From assembly GCA_002490425.1 (NCBI GenBank), contig DKTZ01000029.1:1-8634 (forward strand): a stretch of DNA of 8,634 nucleotides. Reading direction: 5' to 3'. The position numbers and the translations under genes were made by a program. The notes beneath the pieces were generated by a model. That model did no database searches and was not told the DNA's origin. It was given only the letters and a program-made list of their open reading frames with translations. This document shows, piece by piece, positions 1 through 5,828 of this stretch. Within the stretch, counting starts at the first letter, position 1; every line of letters begins with the position of its first letter. This DNA comes from Ruminococcaceae bacterium UBA7217 (lineage in GTDB: Bacteria; Bacillota; Clostridia; Oscillospirales; Acutalibacteraceae).

Positions 1-777
1 GGCGTTCTTACAGGTAAAGGTCTTTCATTCGGCGGCTCGCTTATCCGTCCCGAGGCAACAGGCTACGGTGCAATTTACTATGCGAGCGAAGTATTTGCTC
101 ACGACGGCGAGTCAATCAAGGGCAAGACCTTTGCAGTATCAGGCTTCGGCAATGTTGCATGGGGCGCTGTTAAGAAAATTGCAGAGCTTGGCGGTAAAGC
201 CGTTACAATAAGCGGTCCGGACGGTTACATTTATGACCCCGACGGAATCACAACCGATGAGAAAATCAACTATATGTTAGAGCTTCGTGCAAGCGGTAAG
301 AACATTGTTGAGCCTTATGCTGAGAAATTCGGCGTGCAGTTCTACAAGGGCGAAAAGCCGTGGGGCGTTAAGGCTGACGTTATGCTCCCCTGCGCTACTC
401 AGAACGAGGTTCGTATGGAAGAGGCAAAGAAAATTGTTGCCAACGGCGTTAAATATTACATAGAGGTTTCAAATATGCCCACAACAAACGAGGCTCTTGC
501 TTACCTTATGGACAACGGCGTTATTGTTGCTCCGTCAAAGGCTGTTAACGCAGGCGGCGTTTGCACATCAGGTCTTGAAATGAGCCAGAACTCAATGCGT
601 CTTGCCTGGACTGCTGAAGAGGTTGACGAAAAGCTTCACAATGCTATGGTTAATATTTACAAGAACTCCGTTGCAGCAGCAGAGCGTTACGGCCTTGGCT
701 ATAACCTTGTTGCAGGCGCTAACATTGCAGGCTTTGAAAAGGTTGCCGATGCAATGATGGCTGAAGGACTTTATTAA
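1..777 (+). CDS. gdhA: NADP-type glutamate dehydrogenase, C-terminal part (5' end outside window)
   Basis: The reading frame is open from the first base and ends at TAA 775-777, giving 258 residues; the hexameric bacterial enzyme is about 445, so roughly the first 190 residues, with the catalytic Lys/Asp, lie outside. The enzyme interconverts 2-oxoglutarate plus ammonium and glutamate in the cytoplasm, an entry point for nitrogen assimilation. Seen here: the family block LTGKGLSFGGSLIRPEATGYG near the fragment start, the Rossmann nucleotide motif GFGNVA (fragment residues about 47-52), then VTISGPDG, where Ser rather than an acidic residue at the end of the second strand favours NADP(H) over NAD(H) by family knowledge. 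Towards the C-terminus the glutamate-site block NAGGVCTSGLEMSQN is intact. No frameshift is seen. A hairpin terminator follows 40 bp after the stop, so it seems to end its transcript. Function is very secure; cofactor choice is inferred. Confidence 0.97.
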   Translation, partial: GVLTGKGLSFGGSLIRPEATGYGAIYYASEVFAHDGESIKGKTFAVSGFGNVAWGAVKKIAELGGKAVTISGPDGYIYDPDGITTDEKINYMLELRASGKNIVEPYAEKFGVQFYKGEKPWGVKADVMLPCATQNEVRMEEAKKIVANGVKYYIEVSNMPTTNEALAYLMDNGVIVAPSKAVNAGGVCTSGLEMSQNSMRLAWTAEEVDEKLHNAMVNIYKNSVAAAERYGLGYNLVAGANIAGFEKVADAMMAEGLY

Positions 778-817
778 GATAATTTACTGAATTTCAGTTA
801 AATATATTTACAAAGTG

Positions 818-860
818 AAAGCTGAGAGTCATAAAGCAATGTGATTCTCGGCTTTTGTTA
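818..860 (+). terminator. Intrinsic terminator of gdhA
   Basis: Arms at 818-831 (AAAGCTGAGAGTCA) and 842-855 (TGATTCTCGGCTTT) pair over 14 positions with two G-U wobbles and a 10-nt loop, followed by TTGTTATT. It lies 40 bp after the gdhA stop and before the next promoter, as expected for a transcript end. The U-run is short, so efficiency is uncertain. Confidence 0.75.
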
Positions 861-894
861 TTCGCAATTACATGAAAATATATTAAAAATTTTG

Positions 895-923
895 TTGACA
901 AGAGGAAAAAAGTGTGCTACACT
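895..923 (+). promoter_or_regulatory. Sigma-70/SigA promoter for the leader and GNAT gene
   Basis: A perfect -35 box TTGACA (895-900) is followed after exactly 17 bp by TACACT (918-923), one of the common -10 variants. Transcription would begin near 930. It is the only good promoter seen between the gdhA terminator and the acetyltransferase gene, so the acetyltransferase mRNA should carry a leader of about 200 nt. Confidence 0.75.
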
Positions 924-952
924 TAGGAAAATTTACAAAGGAGATGAACACA

Positions 953-1048
953 GTGTTTAAATATTTCGTTTCGATGCATAACGAAGTCTCAGCCGATCTT
1001 TCAGAGATGTCGGCTTATTTGTGTTGTGTTCATCGGAATTTTGATTGA
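953..1048 (+). CDS. Possible 31-codon leader peptide
   Basis: A GTG at 953 follows AAAGGAG (937-943) at a spacing of 9 nt and opens a 31-codon frame ending at TGA 1046-1048. An in-frame ATG at 944 touches the SD and is therefore less likely to be the start. The product would begin MFKYFVSMHNEV and contains no signal peptide or known motif. The frame runs through both inner hairpins and the 3' strand of the closing stem of the leader RNA and stops 24 nt before the terminator, so translation or ribosome stalling could change the fold. The good SD and placement support it. The short length and atypical composition argue for caution: the frame may simply be chance within a structured RNA. Confidence 0.25.
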   Translation: MFKYFVSMHNEVSADLSEMSAYLCCVHRNFD

Positions 1049-1072
1049 CAGATTATTTAAAATTTGTTTTCA

Positions 1073-1107
1073 AACCGTCGGTGCACAACGCATCGGCGGT
1101 TTTATTG
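1073..1107 (+). terminator. Intrinsic terminator in the leader, just upstream of the GNAT gene
   Basis: AACCGTCGGTGC (1073-1084) pairs with GCATCGGCGGTT (1090-1101) over 12 positions with two G-U wobbles and a 5-nt loop (ACAAC), followed by TTATTGTAT. It lies between the only visible promoter and the acetyltransferase start, 36 bp before the ATG. It should therefore stop most transcripts before the gene unless relieved, which is the basis for calling the leader an attenuator. Confidence 0.7.
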
Positions 1108-1137
1108 TATCTATTATTTTTTTAAGGAGTGAAGAAA

Positions 1138-2238
1138 ATGAAAACACCTGTTTTAGAAACAGAAAGGCTGATACTGCGTCCTCTGACAGTAGACGACGCA
1201 AAAGATGTGTATGAATGGGCAAGCGACGAGCGTGTAGCACGGTATATGGTATATCCTCGCCACGAAAACATTGAAGCTACACTCGAATGGCTTAAAACCA
1301 TCGACCATACAAACGACAATGATTACGATTTCGGTTTTGTGGAAAAGGCAAGCGGTAAGCTTATCGGCTCGGGCGGCATCTATTGGGAAGAGAAAAGAGC
1401 GCAATGGCGATTAGGCTACAATTTCCGCTTTGACCGTTGGAATAAAGGCTACGGCACTGAGGCGGCACGTGAAATGGTACGCTTTGCAAAAGAAGAATTA
1501 AATGCAGAGAAAATAGGCTCCTGTCATGCAGTGGAAAACCCTTACAGCGGCAAGGTAATGATGAATTGCGGACTTGTATTCATCGGTTACAGCGAATTTA
1601 CAAAGCTTGACGGCAGTAAAACTTTTAAATGCAAGGACTACTTTTGGACGAAAAGCGGTGAAGAATTAACCCACCACAAAGGAACGGTTACGCTTAAAAC
1701 AGAACGGCTTGTTCTGCGGAAATTTAAAGTTTCCGACTACAAGGATATTTTTGTGTGGGCAAGCAATCCAAAGGTTAACCGATATGTGAGTTATCCGTCG
1801 CATAAAAGTCTTTCTGACTCGAAAAAAATCGCCGACATTTGGGCTGACAAAGCTAAACAAATTGACTACTACAACTGGGCGATTGAATACAACGGCAAGA
1901 TCATCGGAAATATCGGTGTTGTGAGGCACGATGATCTTTGGGAAGCCGTTATGGGCTGGCAAATTGACTCACCTTATTGGAACAAAGGAATTATGACCGA
2001 GGCGGCAACGGCTGTTTTTGAGTATCTTTTCTGCAAGGTTGGTTTTCACAGAATTGTAGCTCGGCACAACACAAAAAATCCCGGTTCGGGCAAGGTAATG
2101 GAAAAACTAGGTATGAAAAAAGAGGGCATATTCCCTCAATACTATTATAAAAAAGATTCCGGTACGGGTGATGCACAGCAATACGGAATTTTAAAAGAGG
2201 ATTGGTTAGCACAAAAGCAGAGTGAATATTCAGAATAA
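1138..2238 (+). CDS. Tandem-domain GNAT acetyltransferase (RimJ/RimL-like, duplicated)
   Basis: This 366-residue protein has two complete GNAT N-acetyltransferase domains of the RimJ/RimL-like type, which transfer acetyl from acetyl-CoA to an amine (protein N-terminus, antibiotic or small molecule). The ATG at 1138 is chosen because AAGGAG (1124-1129) lies 8 nt upstream; an in-frame GTG at 1129 overlaps that SD. Domain 1 covers about residues 5-175 and domain 2 about 185-360, and matching blocks recur exactly 180 residues apart: ETERLILR (7-14) and KTERLVLR (187-194), WAS (27, 207), WNKGYGTEA (101-109) and WNKGIMTEA (281-289), NPYSGKVM (134-141) and NPGSGKVM (314-321). Domain 1 keeps the G-x-G acetyl-CoA loop; domain 2 has Met at the second Gly. 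Single-domain relatives are about 170-185 residues, so this is a head-to-tail duplication. Substrate is unknown; the attenuator-like leader would suit an inducible resistance or stress gene, but that is inference. Confidence 0.9.
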   Translation: MKTPVLETERLILRPLTVDDAKDVYEWASDERVARYMVYPRHENIEATLEWLKTIDHTNDNDYDFGFVEKASGKLIGSGGIYWEEKRAQWRLGYNFRFDRWNKGYGTEAAREMVRFAKEELNAEKIGSCHAVENPYSGKVMMNCGLVFIGYSEFTKLDGSKTFKCKDYFWTKSGEELTHHKGTVTLKTERLVLRKFKVSDYKDIFVWASNPKVNRYVSYPSHKSLSDSKKIADIWADKAKQIDYYNWAIEYNGKIIGNIGVVRHDDLWEAVMGWQIDSPYWNKGIMTEAATAVFEYLFCKVGFHRIVARHNTKNPGSGKVMEKLGMKKEGIFPQYYYKKDSGTGDAQQYGILKEDWLAQKQSEYSE

Positions 2239-2269
2239 GGGAAAATTTCTTCTTCAATCAATTTTCTAA

Positions 2270-2460
2270 GGGATGCCGAGGTCGGCAATAAGGCTTCTCC
2301 TTGGGGGGAAGCTGTCAGCGTAGCTGACTGATGAGGGGTAAAACACGGAACGGTGAGGGCACCGTTCCCTACAAAATACGGTCATCCTGAACGCAGTGAA
2401 GGATCTTGTTGAATTGATATGAAATAATCGGTGAGATTCTTCCTTTTACTCAGAATGACA
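2270..2460. repeat. Cluster of short intergenic palindromes (REP-like)
   Basis: Five palindromic units lie within 190 bp after the GNAT stop. TGCCG (2274-2278) pairs with CGGCA (2283-2287). AGGCTTCTCC (2291-2300) pairs imperfectly with GGGGAAGCT (2305-2313). GTCAGC (2314-2319) pairs with GCTGAC (2323-2328). GGAACGGTG (2347-2355) pairs with CACCGTTCC (2360-2368). A long imperfect inverted repeat has its arms at 2381-2406 and 2434-2459, with ends GTCATcCTGA and TCAGaATGAC. From memory, strings resembling the second to fifth units occur many times between genes in Oscillospiraceae/Ruminococcus genomes; copy number cannot be tested here. No convincing gene overlaps this stretch. Confidence 0.6.
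2381..2459. repeat. 79-bp imperfect inverted repeat, MITE-like
   Basis: The left arm (2381-2406) begins GTCATCCTGA and ends GGATCT; the right arm (2434-2459) begins AGATTCTTCC and ends TCAGAATGAC. The arms are imperfect reverse complements over about 26 bp around a 27-bp AT-rich centre. Size and terminal symmetry resemble a small non-autonomous palindromic element. No target-site duplication was identified and no transposase is present. Confidence 0.5.
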
Positions 2461-2602
2461 TTAAAAACAGCGAGTGCTTGCGACCCGACAGCCCGTTATG
2501 AATTAACCGTCATCACTTATTTTTCCACGGGACTTTTCCGCTACATCGACGAGGGAACGGAATTGCATCTGCTGTTTTTAGATATTTTAAAAGATGATGC
2601 AA
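2461..2602. other. Intergenic stretch without a recognised feature
   Basis: Between the two repeat blocks lies about 140 bp in which I see no RBS-preceded gene, RNA gene or clear palindrome. A frame open across 2431-2670 runs through both repeats, has no Shine-Dalgarno site, and gives a protein without recognisable motifs, so it is not called as a gene. It could be decayed sequence. Confidence 0.4.
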
Positions 2603-2668
2603 CACCTCATTCACTGACAAGGAGGTCCCCCCTTTTTTGTCTTGAGGTACGAGTGGCTGATGAGTGGT
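2603..2668. repeat. Second repeat block with inverted ends
   Basis: The left part (2603-2632, CACCTCATTCACTGAC then a C6 run) is in reverse complement an imperfect match to the 2303-2338 unit (GGGGGGAAGCTGTCAGC through GATGAGGGG). The right part (GTGGCTGATGAGTGG, 2653-2667) resembles the same end in direct orientation. The block therefore looks like two copies of one repeat end facing outward. Its centre AAGGAGGTCCCCCC followed by T6 (2633-2638) could also act as a weak plus-strand terminator. Confidence 0.4.
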
Positions 2669-2719
2669 AAACTGAGGGTATTTATTGATAATCCCAATTC
2701 AAACTGAATAATATTACAA

Positions 2720-2751
2720 AAAGCTCTGATGTAAATTCACATCAGAGCTTT
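2720..2751. terminator. Bidirectional intrinsic terminator
   Basis: AAAGCTCTGATGT (2720-2732) and ACATCAGAGCTTT (2739-2751) form a perfect 13-bp stem with a 6-nt loop. On the plus strand it is followed by ATTTTATTT, on the minus strand by a run of five T (AGCTTTTTGTAAT). It begins 3 bp beyond the stop of the minus-strand membrane-protein gene and separates two convergent transcription units, so it can end both the minus-strand operon and any plus-strand transcript from the GNAT gene. Confidence 0.88.
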
Positions 2752-2754
2752 ATT

Positions 2755-3846
2755 TTATTTGGCTTGTAAATAACCGAGCTTATAAAGAATGGAGTTAATT
2801 TCATCCAATCCGCTTTCGGAATAAGCATAAACTACGGTATTATCTCTGTAAATACAAAGTTGATATACACCGTCTATACTTGCCGTGAAAATTTTGTTAC
2901 CGTCAGGAAGCTGAGTTTCATACTGTTCCCGTTCTGACGGTTCTATATCACTTGAAACAGAATAAACAATACTGTTATATACAAGATTAGTTGTTTTGCC
3001 GTCAATGTATTCGTAATACTCAAACTTAATATCATTTTTCATCCCTGCGCACACATACATAATCTTTCTTTCGTCCTCACGCCAATAGGTTGTGGGTATA
3101 TTTGCCGTTTCAAAGCCTCTTTCGGTAAGCTCTTCGTACACTTTTTCGCGGCTTATTTGCACATTCGTCGTAACAGTCGGTGTGCCTTGCTGTACCTGAT
3201 GATTTTGCTGTGAAAATACACCCGCCATACTCAAATTGAAATAGAGCAACAGCCCTAAAAATAACAGTCCGACTATTATGTAAACAATGATATTTCTTAT
3301 ATGTTCTCTTTTTGCGTTTTCTTTCTCTTCGGCACGCTTTGCACTGAGCTTTTCTAAAATCCTTTCATCAATCGGATGCATATTCCTGTAAATCTTGCCT
3401 GCAAAAAGCAAGCCTAAATTAAAAATCAAAAGTATAATATTGCCGATTAAAGCAAATTTAAGCTTATCGGGATTTCTTGAAAGAGCGGTGTAATTAGAAA
3501 GCAACAGTGCCGAAAATCCTATAAAAGTACATTCGGCATATGCCTTTGTCAGACGTAAGGAACGCTTGGGGTCAGAGCTGTAATGCTTAAAGAAAAAAAT
3601 AGTTTCACGCTGAGAAGCATCCATTCTTATGGTTTTCTTTGACAGCTCTATATCCTCTGAGTCGGTAAACACGGACGGCTCTGTCAGTTCAAGCTCTTCC
3701 TGCTCCTGACGGCGTTTCAGCTTCCAATATTCACCGAGGGTCATACCTGTAAGGTTCATTGCATCCTTTAACATCCACGCACCGCAGAGTAAATTTATAG
3801 GTAATAACAGCGTTGAAAATACAATATTAAACACTAAGTCATTCAT
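2755..3846 (-). CDS. Membrane protein of unknown function with extracytoplasmic C-terminal domain
   Basis: I do not recognise this 363-residue protein. Hydrophobic segments lie at about residues 3-24, 104-121, 131-150 and 184-207. Between the first two is a charged, probably cytoplasmic stretch (about 40-100, with KRRQEQEELELTE), and a Lys/Glu-rich, probably helical stretch (158-182) precedes the last. The segment after residue 210 starts with a Gln/Thr-rich linker and continues as a soluble domain of about 130 residues; four helices with basic loops inside would put this domain outside the membrane. It has only two cysteines there (C266, C331) and no catalytic motif I can name. The start is supported by AAAGG about 9 nt upstream. 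It is the third gene of the operon, 43 bp after the metallophosphoesterase stop, and ends directly at the bidirectional terminator. A role together with the upstream lipoprotein at the cell surface is inference. Confidence 0.8.
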   Translation of the reverse strand: MNDLVFNIVFSTLLLPINLLCGAWMLKDAMNLTGMTLGEYWKLKRRQEQEELELTEPSVFTDSEDIELSKKTIRMDASQRETIFFFKHYSSDPKRSLRLTKAYAECTFIGFSALLLSNYTALSRNPDKLKFALIGNIILLIFNLGLLFAGKIYRNMHPIDERILEKLSAKRAEEKENAKREHIRNIIVYIIVGLLFLGLLLYFNLSMAGVFSQQNHQVQQGTPTVTTNVQISREKVYEELTERGFETANIPTTYWREDERKIMYVCAGMKNDIKFEYYEYIDGKTTNLVYNSIVYSVSSDIEPSEREQYETQLPDGNKIFTASIDGVYQLCIYRDNTVVYAYSESGLDEINSILYKLGYLQAK

Positions 3847-3889
3847 TTGTAATTACCTTTCGCATAATGCAATATAATATTTTCCGTAA

Positions 3890-4918
3890 TTAAAATTTTA
3901 TTTCCAAAAAATCGTACATATCCTTTGTTTCTTTTACGTCTGTATGAATTGTAATCAATGTACAGCCTGCGTTTTTGGTAACAGCAGAGCCTGCGGCACG
4001 GGTTACGTGGTAATATGTACCTCCAAGAAAGCTGCAATAATTTGTTGCAGGGTGAATGTGACCTATTGAAACAAGACCGACATTTCCGAGTTTTTCCGTC
4101 ATTTCATCAAATGCTTTATTGCCGTCTATTCCCTCATAAAAATCGCTCGGAATATGATTATAATTAAACGCACCCGTATATGCACTGCCCTCTTTGCCCG
4201 ACTTTGCAAAATTCGGCGTATTCATATGGAAGAAAAAGCTAAAAAACACATCGGGATTTTCCTTTATCTTCTCCTCTGCCGTCATTTTTGCCCACTCTAT
4301 TTGGTCGGTTTTCATATAATCGTACTTATGATTTTCGTCACGTGCAAGCGAGTCGAGGAAAATAAGAGAATGAACTGTTTTTCCGTCTGAATTTTTCAAA
4401 TCAACCGAATACTGCGTAGCACCCGTAAGATTTTCCGCATTGCTTAAAATGCAGTGGTCATACTGCGACAGAAACGCGGCTACATCTGCAGTACTTCCCA
4501 TCATTTCACCGTCATTATTGCCGGGTACATACGCCCAATACTGCGACAGCTCTTCAAACATATTTCCCATTGTTTCAAGGGCTGTTTTTTTATTGAATTT
4601 GCTGTTTTTATTGTTGCCCTCAACCATATCTCCCGAAACTACAACTAATTGAGGCTTCAGTTTTTCAATTTGCGCACGGATACTGTCAAGCGATTTAACA
4701 TCTTTTTTAGTTGAACCGCTTATCAAATGAGTATCACTGATTTGCAGTATGGTGAAATCTGCGCTGTCGCTTAAAGTGAATTCAGGAACTTCTCTGCCTA
4801 TTATGCTCACCTTTGACGCATATCCTGTAATATCCCCGTCAGGCGACGGCTTACCGCAAGATGACATCAATAGAGTCAGCATTAAAATAACCGTTACGAC
4901 AGATATAAATTTTTTCAT
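3890..4918 (-). CDS. Lipoprotein calcineurin-like metallophosphoesterase
   Basis: This 342-residue protein hydrolyses phosphoester bonds by family assignment; the substrate is not predictable. Residues 1-21 form a lipoprotein signal (MKK, hydrophobic core, LMSSC with C21 as the lipidation site), so it should be anchored outside the membrane. Metallophosphoesterase motifs appear in order: SDTH (61-64, D-x-H), SGD (95-97), GNND (133-136), the FFFH histidine (H231) and GHIH (286-289). The usual third motif is GNH(D/E); here the His is Asn at residue 135, which removes the residue often assigned as proton donor while the metal-binding Asn134 remains. The ATG is preceded by AGGGG (4926-4930) at 7 nt, inside the end of the upstream gene; only 3 nt separate the upstream stop and this start, indicating translational coupling. 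It is the middle gene of a three-gene operon. Family secure, activity uncertain. Confidence 0.92.
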   Translation of the reverse strand: MKKFISVVTVILMLTLLMSSCGKPSPDGDITGYASKVSIIGREVPEFTLSDSADFTILQISDTHLISGSTKKDVKSLDSIRAQIEKLKPQLVVVSGDMVEGNNKNSKFNKKTALETMGNMFEELSQYWAYVPGNNDGEMMGSTADVAAFLSQYDHCILSNAENLTGATQYSVDLKNSDGKTVHSLIFLDSLARDENHKYDYMKTDQIEWAKMTAEEKIKENPDVFFSFFFHMNTPNFAKSGKEGSAYTGAFNYNHIPSDFYEGIDGNKAFDEMTEKLGNVGLVSIGHIHPATNYCSFLGGTYYHVTRAAGSAVTKNAGCTLITIHTDVKETKDMYDFLEIKF

Positions 4919-4921
4919 TGT

Positions 4922-5704
4922 TTATCCCCTCTTTTCAATCCATTCCACTGATTTTTTTAGTCCGTCCACTGTTTTTGTTTCCAAAACAATGCGGCAATTA
5001 TTTTTTTCGGCCAAATCAAGATATTTCGGTAAATCAATTTCACCCGTACCGAGAGCTAAATGATTTTTACCGTTGCTGTTTGCATCGTGCATATGCATAT
5101 GCAAAAGTTTATTTTCGTAACCGAGTATTATGCTTTCATCACGGCTTCCAATGCAATAATCGTGACCAATATCAAATGTCAATGCAAATACGGGACTTTT
5201 CATAAAGAGCTTAAGGGCGTCTAAATGAAAATCCGTAAAACCGTCGGTATTTTCCAAGCAAATTTTAATGGGAATGTCTTTAATCGCAGACTCACATACC
5301 TTTATAAAACATTTTATGCTTTCAAGGTAAATCTCTTTGTACTCACTGAAAAGATAAACTTTTCTGTCGGGAAGTGTAAAATACACACCTTTTGACAAGT
5401 GCATATTCAAAACGGGAGCTCGTAGAATTTTGGCAAGCTCTATTGTTTCAAGCACGGTTTTAATGTAAGAATCGGCAACATAAGAATTAAAATCGCTGAT
5501 ATTTAAGTTTTCGTCAAGGTGAATTGTGTAATAAATACCGTATTTTTCAGCTATTTGCAAAAGCAAGTCCGTATCAATTTTATTTATCTGATACTGCGGA
5601 AGATTCATATTAAGCTCAACAAACTGCAATCCGAGCTCTTTACACAATACCGCACATTCTTCAAGATTTGCAGTTTCAATTAAAGTCGGCATACCGAAAT
5701 CCAT
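4922..5704 (-). CDS. Sugar phosphate isomerase/epimerase-like TIM-barrel protein
   Basis: This 260-residue protein belongs to the xylose-isomerase-like TIM-barrel superfamily (AP endonuclease family 2 fold), whose members isomerise or epimerise sugars or cleave DNA at abasic sites using divalent metals. Likely ligands, following the family pattern, are H62 (TIHLDE), H102 (NMHLSK), E151 (CLENTD), D178 and H181 (FDIGHD), H204/H206 (MHMHDA) and E242 (VLETK); GTGEID (219-224) is the usual loop before the last strands. Length fits sugar isomerase relatives (about 260-280) and it has no signal peptide, so it is cytoplasmic. The start is set by AGGGG (5712-5716) 7 nt before the ATG. It is the first gene behind the promoter at 5739-5767 and its stop lies 3 nt before the metallophosphoesterase start. 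Substrate unknown; the IolE/IolI type is possible, while a repair endonuclease is less likely because the Nfo signature blocks are incomplete. Confidence 0.85.
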   Translation of the reverse strand: MDFGMPTLIETANLEECAVLCKELGLQFVELNMNLPQYQINKIDTDLLLQIAEKYGIYYTIHLDENLNISDFNSYVADSYIKTVLETIELAKILRAPVLNMHLSKGVYFTLPDRKVYLFSEYKEIYLESIKCFIKVCESAIKDIPIKICLENTDGFTDFHLDALKLFMKSPVFALTFDIGHDYCIGSRDESIILGYENKLLHMHMHDANSNGKNHLALGTGEIDLPKYLDLAEKNNCRIVLETKTVDGLKKSVEWIEKRG

Positions 5705-5738
5705 TTAACTTCCCCTCTTTCCGAAAATGATTATTCTC

Positions 5739-5767
5739 AATATATCACAAGTGAACTATAATGTCAA
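5739..5767 (-). promoter_or_regulatory. Sigma-70/SigA promoter of the TIM-barrel operon
   Basis: Read on the minus strand, TTGACA (5767-5762) is followed after exactly 17 bp by TATATT (5744-5739). The predicted start is near 5731, leaving a leader of about 27 nt that contains the AGGGG ribosome-binding site of the TIM-barrel gene. It lies just downstream of the hairpin that ends the preceding operon. Confidence 0.8.
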
Positions 5768-5782
5768 TGATTTTATAAAATT

Positions 5783-5816
5783 AACTCCCGTGAACTGCTT
5801 CACAGGAGTTTTTTAA
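5783..5816. terminator. Hairpin terminator after the zinc-module gene
   Basis: AACTCCCGTGAA (5783-5794) and TTCACAGGAGTT (5799-5810) pair with one C-A mismatch and a 4-nt loop. On the minus strand, where the gene ending at 5829 is transcribed, the stem is followed by AATTTTAT, a modest U-tract. On the plus strand it is followed by T4 continuing the stem's TT. No plus-strand gene precedes it, so its use is presumably for the minus-strand operon. Confidence 0.7.
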
Positions 5817-5828
5817 TAATATTCAATT

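Larger units (their letters stand above)
930..1107 (+). ncRNA. Structured 5' leader / candidate attenuator RNA of the GNAT gene
   Basis: Starting just after the promoter, this segment can fold as a three-way junction. The closing stem pairs GATGAACACA (943-952) with TGTGTTCATC (1025-1034), ten Watson-Crick pairs, extendable by G-U pairs. Hairpin 2 pairs TTCGTT (965-970) with AACGAA (980-985). Hairpin 3 pairs AGCCGA (991-996) with TCGGCT (1010-1015). A strong terminator hairpin follows at 1073-1101. The closing stem buries a Shine-Dalgarno/start region (AAAGGAG 937-943, ATG 944, GTG 953). The 5' arm of hairpin 3 (GCCGAT, 992-997) could instead pair with ATCGGC (1092-1097) in the terminator, a possible switch. 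I recognise no known riboswitch class; the folds were found by eye. It could alternatively be an independent small RNA of about 175 nt. Confidence 0.5.

Noticed and set aside
930..1040. Leader RNA as a purine riboswitch
   Set aside because: The three-way junction layout is similar, but the conserved junction and loop-loop sequences of that class are absent.
1129..1137. GTG at 1129 as the start of the GNAT gene
   Set aside because: It overlaps the AAGGAG ribosome-binding site; the ATG at 1138 has correct spacing and begins just before the conserved ETERL block.
2431..2670. Open frame of 79 codons on the plus strand in the intergenic region
   Set aside because: It has no Shine-Dalgarno site, crosses both repeat blocks, and its translation shows no motif; it is best explained as chance translation of repeat DNA.
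4749..5205. Plus-strand open frames opposite the metallophosphoesterase and TIM-barrel genes
   Set aside because: They are antisense to two well-supported genes with intact catalytic motifs and lack ribosome-binding sites.
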